DNA of 64,000 bases from Erysipelothrix sp. (lineage in GTDB: Bacteria; Bacillota_I; Bacilli_A; Erysipelotrichales; Erysipelotrichaceae). Below the pieces are notes generated by a model. It was not told the DNA's origin, did no database searches, and was given only the letters and a program-made list of their open reading frames with translations. The stretch lies in assembly GCA_012841625.1 (NCBI GenBank), contig DUUI01000053.1, positions 1-64,000 on the forward strand, in the 5' to 3' direction. The position numbers and the translations under genes are program-made. Below are positions 56,617 through 62,992 of this stretch, one piece after another; position 1 is the first letter of the stretch, and the number at the start of each line of letters is the position of its first letter.

Positions 56617-57501
56617 ATTGTTGAACAACGTTTAGAATTATTAATGTCTCAAGCCATACAAGGCAATGCATCAGATATTCATTTTAACTTTTCGTCACAG
56701 GGCTCAAGCATTCAATTTAGAACAATCCAAGGACTTGTCAAAGAAACAGTTCGTAAGGCTGATATATCTTTATATCATTATTTGAAATTTCTATCAAAGC
56801 TTGATTTATCCAGTAGTATGAAACCTCAATCTGGAACATTTAGTATTATTCTTAATGAACAAGAATGGTATTGTCGCTTCTCTGCTTTGGAAACATTTAG
56901 TGCTAAGAGTGGTGTTTTACGTATCTTAAATCTGGCTAAGATTGAAACGTTAGATGATATTTCTTTTCAAGATCAAGCAATCAGTGATATTAGAGAATTA
57001 CTGACTAATTCAAATGGACTAATTTTGTTTTCAGGATCAACTGGATCTGGAAAAAGCACGACTTTATTTACGGCTCTGTCTGAGGTCAGTGACAAGAGCA
57101 TATACACTTTAGAGGACCCAATTGAATGTCTTTATCACAATATGATGCAAATTCAAATTAATGAGGCTAATCAATTGGATTTTGAGGCAGGGATTAAACA
57201 ATTGTTGCGTCATGATCCAGATATCATTGTTTTAGGCGAAATTAGAAGCCCTGTAGAGGCTGTTTCATTAATCAGGACAAGTTTATCTGGTCATATGATT
57301 TGTTCGACTATACACAGCGCAAGTCCATATCAAACAATTGTACGTTTATTAGATTTTGGTTGTAACAAGGATGATTTACGAATGATTAATTTTAACATTG
57401 TGTTTCAGGAACTTGTTGTTGTTCAGCATCAAAGAAGTGCGAAATTACAAATTCTTAAGCATCATGAAATCGTCGAATTTCTCAAAAACAGCACAATCTG
57501 A
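56617..57501 (+). CDS. comGA: Competence pilus assembly ATPase ComGA
   Basis: A 294-residue PilB/GspE-type ATPase that drives the transformation pseudopilus. It has GNASDIHFNF, Walker A GSTGSGKST (about 140-148), the Asp box LEDPIE, and Walker B IIVLGEIRSPVEA. The natural N-terminus (VEQRLELLMSQAIQGNASDIHF) lies upstream of the first ATG (56644). The in-frame codon correctly spaced from AGGGAGGTG (56603-56611) is ATT at 56617, so I annotate an ATT start. No ATG, GTG or TTG is in frame there and ATG 56644 has no ribosome site. The length is a little shorter than B. subtilis ComGA. Confidence 0.85.
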   Translation: MVEQRLELLMSQAIQGNASDIHFNFSSQGSSIQFRTIQGLVKETVRKADISLYHYLKFLSKLDLSSSMKPQSGTFSIILNEQEWYCRFSALETFSAKSGVLRILNLAKIETLDDISFQDQAISDIRELLTNSNGLILFSGSTGSGKSTTLFTALSEVSDKSIYTLEDPIECLYHNMMQIQINEANQLDFEAGIKQLLRHDPDIIVLGEIRSPVEAVSLIRTSLSGHMICSTIHSASPYQTIVRLLDFGCNKDDLRMINFNIVFQELVVVQHQRSAKLQILKHHEIVEFLKNSTI

Positions 57502-58405
57502 AATAAAACTACTTTTACTGTATCTAAATGCAGGCTTAGATTTTCAGCAAGTGCGAGATATTATCAACATAGAACAGGCATCTTTAAAAGAATACGCTTT
57601 ACACTATTACAATGAATCAATGTTTGAAGTTTTGTCTAACTATTTTTCTTATAAAGATTTGTTAAATTTTATCTATGAAACTAAATCATTTGAAAAGAAG
57701 CTAAAACAAGAAACAATAAAGGTATTTATGTATCCGTTAATTCTATATCTTTTGATGTATTCTTTAATGTTGTTCTTCATCATTGTTTTAGTACCATCAT
57801 TAATGAATATCATCACGCTATTTGATATAAGCCTAACAACACTCTTTTTAACTAGAAACATCTTGATTACTTTGTTTGTTTTACTGACTTTACTGAATGG
57901 TGCAATCATTTCTTTTACGGTATTACATTTAAATGAAGAGCGATGTAAGGTTACGATCAATAAATTAACTAAAAATCAAAAGTTTTCAATTTTAAATGAA
58001 ATCATTACCTATCAATTTGCACATATGTTTAATTTACTTCTGTCACATGGTTTTTCTACAAAACAAGCACTTGATCTAATGAGAAGGGGAAGTGAAAACA
58101 AACGTGTATCTTGGTTAGCGACTTTAGTTACATATAATCTTGAGCAAGGGATACCTTTTGAAAAAAGTATTGAGCTTCATCAATTTGATATTAGTTTCTT
58201 GTCTTTACTTAAATTAGGAATTATGAATAATCAAGTAACACAATTATTAATCACTTACTTAGAAACAACAGAAACAAAAGTATTTATCAAATTAAAAAGA
58301 ATTGGATCAATCATCAAATTACTAACATATACATTAATTGCTATTTTAATTATCTTTATGTATCAAATCCTACTAACTCCAATGAGTATGATGGGAAGTC
58401 TTTAA
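57464..58405 (+). CDS. comGB: Competence pilus inner-membrane protein ComGB
   Basis: A 313-residue PilC/GspF-family platform protein with two weakly repeated halves and three long hydrophobic helices (about 95-120, 145-175, 285-310). It contains QFAHMFNLLLSHGFSTKQALDLM, typical of the second F domain. ATG 57464 lies inside the end of comGA (38-base overlap) without a clear ribosome site, suggesting coupling. A longer in-frame ATG start exists at 57398 but would extend far into comGA. Confidence 0.82.
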   Translation: MKSSNFSKTAQSEIKLLLLYLNAGLDFQQVRDIINIEQASLKEYALHYYNESMFEVLSNYFSYKDLLNFIYETKSFEKKLKQETIKVFMYPLILYLLMYSLMLFFIIVLVPSLMNIITLFDISLTTLFLTRNILITLFVLLTLLNGAIISFTVLHLNEERCKVTINKLTKNQKFSILNEIITYQFAHMFNLLLSHGFSTKQALDLMRRGSENKRVSWLATLVTYNLEQGIPFEKSIELHQFDISFLSLLKLGIMNNQVTQLLITYLETTETKVFIKLKRIGSIIKLLTYTLIAILIIFMYQILLTPMSMMGSL

Positions 58406-58421
58406 TGAAAGGGGAAAGCGA

Positions 58422-58721
58422 GTGAAAAACAAAAAAGGATTTACTTTATTAGAAATGGTCTTGGTTATGACGGTCATTGCTGTATTATTTCTACTAACGG
58501 TTCCAAGTATCCAAAACGTCATTGGAAGTGTGACATCAAAAGGCTGTGAAGCTCAAACTAAGGTTGTTGATGCAGCTATTGTTCAATACATGATGGATCA
58601 TGACACCCAATCAGTCTCAATTGGTGAGTTGGTGTCTGGGGGCTACTTAAGTGAGAAACAAACAATGTGTCAAAATGGCCAAACAATTAGTATTGCTGGC
58701 AATGAAGCCTTTGTTCCATGA
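58422..58721 (+). CDS. comGC: Major competence pseudopilin ComGC
   Basis: A 99-residue type IV pilin-like protein starting at GTG after AAAGGGGAAAGCGA. The prepilin peptidase site KKGFTLLEM (cut after Gly6, with conserved Glu at +5) leads into the hydrophobic helix VLVMTVIAVLFLLTVPS. Cys42 and Cys82 could form the disulfide described for ComGC. It builds the DNA-uptake pseudopilus. The processing peptidase ComC is not in the window. Confidence 0.92.
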   Translation: MKNKKGFTLLEMVLVMTVIAVLFLLTVPSIQNVIGSVTSKGCEAQTKVVDAAIVQYMMDHDTQSVSIGELVSGGYLSEKQTMCQNGQTISIAGNEAFVP

Positions 58722-59019
58722 GAATAAGGGCTTTACGCTTGTTGAAATGATGCTTGTCTTGTTTATTCTAAGCATCTTAATTGGGTTATCTAGATTAAGT
58801 ATTAGAATTGTTGAATTTGAATCATTTGAAAATGAAGTACTGACAACCCAATTAAAATCTATGGCTACATCATCAAAGAACATTGTTGAACATACTAATC
58901 AATCAAATGTCTCAATTCTGTCATTTAATGAGTGGGGCAATATTAATATGGCACAAACAATTAAAGGCAAAGAGACTTACGTGTTTCAATTAGGAGCGGG
59001 TCGATATGTTAAGAAATAA
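58702..59019 (+). CDS. comGD: Minor pseudopilin ComGD
   Basis: A 105-residue pilin-like protein beginning MKPLFHENKGFTLVEMMLVLF, with a prepilin cleavage site and one hydrophobic helix. The start overlaps comGC by 20 bases. An in-frame start at 58651 would add 17 residues lacking pilin character. Identity as ComGD follows from order in the operon. Confidence 0.82.
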   Translation: MKPLFHENKGFTLVEMMLVLFILSILIGLSRLSIRIVEFESFENEVLTTQLKSMATSSKNIVEHTNQSNVSILSFNEWGNINMAQTIKGKETYVFQLGAGRYVKK

Positions 59020-59101
59020 AGGTTTTATCATACTTGAAATCTTATTAAGTTTTTTTATAATTTCAATCATGGTTACAATTATCGTCATCTATTTTTCATG
59101 A
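59006..59101 (+). CDS. comGE: Miniature pseudopilin, ComGE position (31 residues)
   Basis: A 31-codon frame starting ATG 59006 after AGGAGCGGG. The product begins MLRNKGFIILEILLSFFI and stops after the membrane helix (VIYFS). It has the prepilin site (KG|FIILE with Glu at +5) but no globular domain; B. subtilis ComGE is about 115 residues. It overlaps comGD by 14 bases and comGF by 4 bases (ATGA), so the reading frame is kept in the translational chain. It may be a real mini-pilin, or a truncated remnant retained for coupling. Confidence 0.75.
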   Translation: MLRNKGFIILEILLSFFIISIMVTIIVIYFS

Positions 59102-59493
59102 CTAACAAAAGAGGTTTTACTTTAGTTGAAATGATGCTTGGCTTATTTTTTTCATCAATGGCATTAGTTTTAGTGCTCAACATTTACCTATTATTAATGA
59201 ATCATTCAAAAAACATACCAATGATTGATCAAAACAAGATTGGTTTAATTCAAATACAAAATGAACTTTCTGTTTCAAGTGATTTTATTTTTACCAACAA
59301 TGAGCTTTGTTATAGTAAGTTTGATGAAGAGTTTTGTTTAATAGTAGATAACGATAGACTTGTTAAAAGACCAGGTTATGAAATATATCTCATTGATATT
59401 AGCGAGATAAACTTAACAGTTACTGATAATATCTTACATATTAGTTTTAAGTCGAAAGGAGTATCAATTTCTGAAAACATCAAATTACCATAA
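59098..59493 (+). CDS. comGF: Minor pseudopilin ComGF
   Basis: A 131-residue pilin-like protein, start MTNKRGFTLVEMMLGLFFSS with a prepilin site. One hydrophobic helix and a small beta-rich domain (ELCYSKFDEEFCLIVDNDRLVKR) typical of ComGF follow. The start overlaps the comGE stop and the end overlaps comGG. Confidence 0.85.
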   Translation: MTNKRGFTLVEMMLGLFFSSMALVLVLNIYLLLMNHSKNIPMIDQNKIGLIQIQNELSVSSDFIFTNNELCYSKFDEEFCLIVDNDRLVKRPGYEIYLIDISEINLTVTDNILHISFKSKGVSISENIKLP

Positions 59494-59818
59494 AAAGGGC
59501 TTTGTTTTAGCACACACTTTAATCTTATTCATATTCTTTTCAAGTTTCTTTACTGAAATTAGTGTGCATAATATGCATCAGAAACAACAACTCACTTATT
59601 TGAGACAGGCAAAAGAAATATCACAGCTACATTATGAAATAATTACCAACATTCACCAAACAACAGAAGTTCTTACAAACAATCATATAATTACATTTTC
59701 TAACCTCCAGGATGATATAATTGAAGCAACCGTTAGCGGCGAGCACAACTTTACCGTTTGGCTGACCCTTAATCTTGATAATATGCGCATAAAAGCGTAT
59801 AATTACACTGGTTTTTGA
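59471..59818 (+). CDS. comGG: Competence protein ComGG-like, apparent CTG start
   Basis: The frame is open well before the first ATG-class codon (GTG 59564). Translated from CTG 59471 it gives 115 residues with an N-terminal KTSNYHKKGFVLAHTLILF: a pilin-like KKGF plus hydrophobic helix without the usual Glu, as is typical for ComGG. AAAGGAG (59455-59461) lies 9 bases before CTG. No ATG, GTG or TTG is in frame between that site and the helix. The GTG start would delete the membrane segment. Confidence 0.65.
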   Translation: MKTSNYHKKGFVLAHTLILFIFFSSFFTEISVHNMHQKQQLTYLRQAKEISQLHYEIITNIHQTTEVLTNNHIITFSNLQDDIIEATVSGEHNFTVWLTLNLDNMRIKAYNYTGF

Positions 59819-59832
59819 ATAGGAGGAATTTT

Positions 59833-60390
59833 ATGATTTTAGTAAATGATTTACGCCCAGGGATGAGCTTTGAAGAAAATAATGATTTGTTTCGTGTCCT
59901 AGATATTTCTAGAAATAAAACGGCACGTTCCCAAATGAATATTAAAGTTAAAGTTAAGAACTTAAGAACAGGTACAATGACAGAAATTGGTTATACTGCT
60001 GGTGATAAGGTTGAGCAAGCCATTTTAGATAAAAAGACGATGCAATATCTTTATGACAGTGGTGATGGTTTAGTCTTTATGGATACAGATTCTTATGAAC
60101 AAATTGAGATTCAAAAAGCTCGTTTAGAATGGGAGTTAAATTTCTTAAAGGAAAATGATAGTGTTACTATTACATTCTATGGGGTAGAAATTATTGGGAT
60201 TGAATTACCTGATAAAGTAGCATTAAAAGTTGTTCAAGCAGATCCTGCTGTTAAGGGTGATACCGCAACTAATGCTTTAAAAAATGCTACTCTTGAAACA
60301 GGTTTAGAGATTCGTGTGCCACTCTTTATTACTGAAGGGGAGATGGTTCTTGTCTCAACTGAAGATGGTAAATACTCATCTAGGGCTTAA
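59833..60390 (+). CDS. efp: Translation elongation factor P
   Basis: EF-P rescues ribosomes stalled at proline runs. The 185-residue protein has three beta-barrel domains (VNDLRPGMSFEENNDLFRVL, KVKNLRTGTMTEIGY, VKGDTATNALKNATLETG). It aligns without gaps with B. subtilis EF-P, and the loop-tip residue 32 is Arg (KTARSQM) where B. subtilis has Lys. ATG 59833 follows ATAGGAGGAATTTT. It is 14 bases after comGG and probably read from the comG transcript. Confidence 0.95.
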   Translation: MILVNDLRPGMSFEENNDLFRVLDISRNKTARSQMNIKVKVKNLRTGTMTEIGYTAGDKVEQAILDKKTMQYLYDSGDGLVFMDTDSYEQIEIQKARLEWELNFLKENDSVTITFYGVEIIGIELPDKVALKVVQADPAVKGDTATNALKNATLETGLEIRVPLFITEGEMVLVSTEDGKYSSRA

Positions 60391-60414
60391 TTAATCAACT
60401 ATTTTAAAATATAC

Positions 60415-60444
60415 TTGATTTTTAGCAAACATTTTTTGTATAAT
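60415..60444 (+). promoter_or_regulatory. Promoter of an orphan small transcription unit
   Basis: TTGATT (60415-60420), 18 bases, TATAAT (60439-60444). The -35 overlaps the right arm of a weak A/T-rich hairpin (AATCAA 60393-60398 / TTGATT) that may end efp. Confidence 0.65.
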
Positions 60445-60450
60445 AAAGTC

Positions 60451-60563
60451 GTCTAGACGAATCTAATGCAGAATAGATGAGTTGGAAATCTCGGATATGG
60501 GGGATTCAAATTGGAGAAAATATACGATAGTATCATGGGGTATCGCTATATTTTCTCCTTTTT
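60451..60563 (+). ncRNA. Candidate small RNA or orphan leader of unknown function
   Basis: About 113 bases bounded by a promoter and a very strong terminator, in the gap between efp and ribU. GAATCT (60459-60464) can pair with GGATTC (60502-60507), enclosing a small stem (AGAT/ATCT) and a purine-rich ATATGGGG. No known riboswitch, 6S, SRP or tmRNA consensus was recognised. A 22-codon frame (60497-60565) exists but lacks a ribosome site and mostly covers the terminator stem. Confidence 0.5.
60513..60563 (+). terminator. Strong terminator of the orphan unit
   Basis: GGAGAAAATATA (60513-60524) pairs with TATATTTTCTCC (60547-60558), then CGATA (60525-60529) with TATCG (60541-60545) across a one-base bulge: 17 pairs, 11-base loop, T-run 60559-60563. 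Confidence 0.88.
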
Positions 60564-60582
60564 GATGCTTGAATTATAGGTC

Positions 60583-60611
60583 TTGACAATAATTTAACTT
60601 AAGGATATAAT
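60583..60611 (+). promoter_or_regulatory. Consensus promoter of ribU
   Basis: Perfect TTGACA (60583-60588), 17 bases, perfect TATAAT (60606-60611). Confidence 0.88.
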
Positions 60612-60616
60612 CTATT

Positions 60617-60727
60617 CATCTTCAGGGCAGGGTGAAATTCCCGACCGGCTGTAAACCCAGCGAACCACCTTAGTGGTTGAACTTGTGTAATTCAAGTGGC
60701 GACAGTAAAGTCTGGATGAAAGAAGAG
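60617..60727 (+). promoter_or_regulatory. FMN riboswitch (RFN element)
   Basis: It contains the conserved RFN blocks in order: ATCTTCAGGGCAGGGTGAAA, TTCCCGACCGGCTGTAAA, CCAGCGA, a variable hairpin (ACCACCTTAGTGGT), then GGCGACAGTAAAGTCTGGAT and GAAAGAAGA. FMN binding would favour the terminator that follows and switch off riboflavin uptake. Confidence 0.95.
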
Positions 60728-60745
60728 TAATCTTTTTTTCTTAGG

Positions 60746-60771
60746 AGTCTCTGAAGGTTGGGACTTTTTTT
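60746..60771 (+). terminator. Riboswitch-controlled terminator
   Basis: AGTCTC (60746-60751) pairs with GGGACT (60760-60765), followed by seven Ts. An alternative pairing GGTTGGGAC/GTCTAACC (60756-60780) overlaps it. Confidence 0.7.
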
Positions 60772-60798
60772 AGTCTAACCACACAGAAGGAGAAGAAA

Positions 60799-61395
60799 AT
60801 GAATTCAAATTTATTATCACCAAAGAATATAGCTAAAATTGCTATATTAGCAGCCTTATCGGCTATTCTAATGCAATTTAGAACACCACTACCATTTGCC
60901 CCAAACTTTATCGATTTCGATGTAGCTGAAGTACCAGCCTTAATTGGTGGCTTCGCAATGGGGCCAATTCCAGGTTTGATTATTGTGGCCTTAAAGATCT
61001 TTATTAAGTTCTTAATAAGTGGAACATCAACCGCCTTTATAGGTGAATTGTCGAACCTTGTTGTGAATGGTTCATTAGTTGTTGTTGCTGCAGTTTATTA
61101 TAAGCGAAATAGAACCTTTAAAGGAGCCATCATATCAATGATCCTCGCCGTATTAACAATGGCGACTGTTGCTACTTTAAGTAATTACTTTATTATGTTT
61201 CCACTCTATGCCAATGTATATGGAATCGAACTTGAAGGTCTAGTTCAAATGGGGGCTCAAGTGAATCCACTTGTGAGTGATTATAAAACATTGATGTTAT
61301 TTACAATCGTTCCATTTAACTTATTAAAAGGGATTGTAACATCCCTAATTACGACACTTTTATATCCAAGAATCTCTCCAATACTTAAGAAATAA
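60799..61395 (+). CDS. ribU: Riboflavin ECF transporter S component RibU
   Basis: A 198-residue membrane protein with about six helices. It has the ECF module-binding IAKIAILAALSAILMQF (AxxxA helix) and FDVAEVPALIGGFAMGPIPG, typical of RibU. It binds riboflavin and works with a shared energising module (EcfA/A'/T) encoded elsewhere. The FMN riboswitch directly upstream confirms the vitamin specificity. Ribosome site AGAAGGAGAAG. Confidence 0.95.
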   Translation: MNSNLLSPKNIAKIAILAALSAILMQFRTPLPFAPNFIDFDVAEVPALIGGFAMGPIPGLIIVALKIFIKFLISGTSTAFIGELSNLVVNGSLVVVAAVYYKRNRTFKGAIISMILAVLTMATVATLSNYFIMFPLYANVYGIELEGLVQMGAQVNPLVSDYKTLMLFTIVPFNLLKGIVTSLITTLLYPRISPILKK

Positions 61396-61406
61396 CTATT
61401 TATCAC

Positions 61407-61444
61407 AAAAGAGGTCTCTTTGACTACTGAAGACCTCTTTTTTA
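61407..61444 (+). terminator. Intrinsic terminator after ribU
   Basis: AAAAGAGGTCT (61407-61417) pairs with AGACCTCTTTT (61431-61441), 13-base loop, further Ts. Confidence 0.85.
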
Positions 61445-61455
61445 TTGGCTCAATA

Positions 61456-61464
61456 TGATATAAT
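61456..61464 (+). promoter_or_regulatory. Extended -10 promoter for the tail-anchored protein, cmk and der
   Basis: TGA followed by TATAAT (61459-61464); the -35 zone falls in the ribU terminator. Confidence 0.55.
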
Positions 61465-61484
61465 TAGCCTGTTGAGGTGAGTTT

Positions 61485-62315
61485 ATGAGCCAGAAAAGAT
61501 CAAGAGTACAGAAACATGCTGATTTAAGAGATTCTATTATGCGTGATAATGAAGAAAAGATTGAAACAAAAGAACTTTCTTCTTTTGCATCAAAACTGCA
61601 TCAAATCGATGATAATCATTTTGAAAGTATGAGCGTTGCTTCTTCAGTTGAAAGTCATTCGCCTTTACATTTAAGAGATTCATTTTATGAGTCAGAGGAT
61701 GTTAATACTGAAAAGATAGATTCATTAATCGAACAATCAAGTGTCGAATTAATTGAGGATACTGATTCATTTAGAGGTAATTATCTTCAAGAATTTATTG
61801 ATGAAGCAAAACAATATAATGTCGAAAAAGGATTTAGAGTTGACCATGATACACGCTCTAATTTATTGCGCGAATTAAGAGCCCAGCATATTGTAAGCGA
61901 AGAAGAAATTGAACAATTTGAAGAAGAAATTGAACAACTTGAAAATGATGATGAACACGAATATTTAGAAACTTTATCGGATGATGATTTATTTCAAGAA
62001 CCAGAAATAGTTGATGAACCTGAATTTACTGATCCACTTGAAGACTCTATTATGATGAAAGTTGCAGAATATTCAGAAGAAGAACTTGATGATAATGATT
62101 ACTTTGAAACAACAGGAAATACTGGATTGTTAGAAGCAACGACTCGATTACAAGTTCAAATCGAAGAACAAGATCAATATGTCAAAGATATGGGGTCCAA
62201 ATTAGATAAGACAAATAAAGCTATGAATGTATTATTAACAATGTTAATTATTTTTATTATTGCCATTATAATAGTTGTAGGCTATTTATTATTGAGTTTG
62301 TATGAGATAATCTAA
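61485..62315 (+). CDS. Acidic, tail-anchored membrane protein of unknown function
   Basis: A 276-residue protein I do not recognise. Residues 1-20 are basic (SQKRSRVQKHADLRDS); 25-215 are strongly acidic, with a Glu-rich segment (SEEEIEQFEEEIEQLEND) likely to be helical. A predicted coiled coil (about 220-248, TRLQVQIEEQDQYVKDMGSK) leads to one C-terminal membrane helix (about 250-272) and a four-residue tail. This is the topology of a tail-anchored cytoplasmic protein. Ribosome site TTGAGGTGAG. It is coupled to cmk by TAATG, so it is a real gene of this operon. Confidence 0.75.
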   Translation: MSQKRSRVQKHADLRDSIMRDNEEKIETKELSSFASKLHQIDDNHFESMSVASSVESHSPLHLRDSFYESEDVNTEKIDSLIEQSSVELIEDTDSFRGNYLQEFIDEAKQYNVEKGFRVDHDTRSNLLRELRAQHIVSEEEIEQFEEEIEQLENDDEHEYLETLSDDDLFQEPEIVDEPEFTDPLEDSIMMKVAEYSEEELDDNDYFETTGNTGLLEATTRLQVQIEEQDQYVKDMGSKLDKTNKAMNVLLTMLIIFIIAIIIVVGYLLLSLYEII

Positions 62316-62992
62316 TGAAGTATAATGTTGCAATTGATGGTCCAAGTGGTGCCGGCAAATCAGTTATTGCATTAAAAATAGCCCAAAGATTCAATTTAAC
62401 TCATATTGATTCTGGAGCTATGTATCGAGTAATAGCATTAAAGGCTGTATTAAATAATATTGCCTTTAATGATGAAGATAAGCTAGTTGATTTGATTCAT
62501 AATACTAAAATTCGTTTCTCGAGAGATAAACGAGTTTTTATGGACGAAGATGATGTAACATTAAAGATTCGTCAAGAACAAATATCTTTAGGTGCTTCAG
62601 ATATCTCAAAGTTAAAGGAAGTCAGAAGGCTACTAGTCTTGGCCCAACAAGAAATGGCACAAGCTAAAAACTGCATCATGGAAGGTCGAGATATTGGGAC
62701 AGTTGTCTTACCGGATGCTGAAGTAAAAATATTTTTAACAGCAAGTGTTGATGTTCGTAGTAAACGTCGATACTTTGATTTATTGGCCAAAGGGCTGAAT
62801 GCTGATTTAGAACAAATAAAGAAAGATTTAATTCTTAGAGATCATCAAGACTCAACTAGAATTGAATCACCTCTAAAAAAAGCACATGATGCAATTGAGT
62901 TAGATACAAGTCATTTATCAATTGAAGAAGTTATAGAGGCTATTAGCCTGATAATTAATGAAAAAGTAAGAAAGGATGAGTGCCATGATTGA
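62315..62992 (+). CDS. cmk: Cytidylate kinase
   Basis: A 225-residue kinase that phosphorylates CMP and dCMP. P-loop [11 protein letters not shown] (about residues 5-15), [30 protein letters not shown] and [16 protein letters not shown] (CMP and lid residues). It starts on the last base of the upstream stop and overlaps der by 8 bases. The cmk-der association is widespread, though the usual rpsA/ypfD gene between them is missing. Confidence 0.95.
   Translation: MKYNVAIDGPSGAGKSVIALKIAQRFNLTHIDSGAMYRVIALKAVLNNIAFNDEDKLVDLIHNTKIRFSRDKRVFMDEDDVTLKIRQEQISLGASDISKLKEVRRLLVLAQQEMAQAKNCIMEGRDIGTVVLPDAEVKIFLTASVDVRSKRRYFDLLAKGLNADLEQIKKDLILRDHQDSTRIESPLKKAHDAIELDTSHLSIEEVIEAISLIINEKVRKDECHD

Noticed and set aside
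57398-57463. Longer N-terminus for ComGB starting at 57398
   Set aside because: It would extend 22 codons into comGA sequence with no ribosome site; the ATG at 57464 gives a normal ComGB start.
60497-60565. A 22-codon frame (ATG 60497 to TGA 60563) in the orphan small unit
   Set aside because: It has no convincing ribosome site and most of it is the terminator stem, which would code for something by chance. Kept only as a remark.
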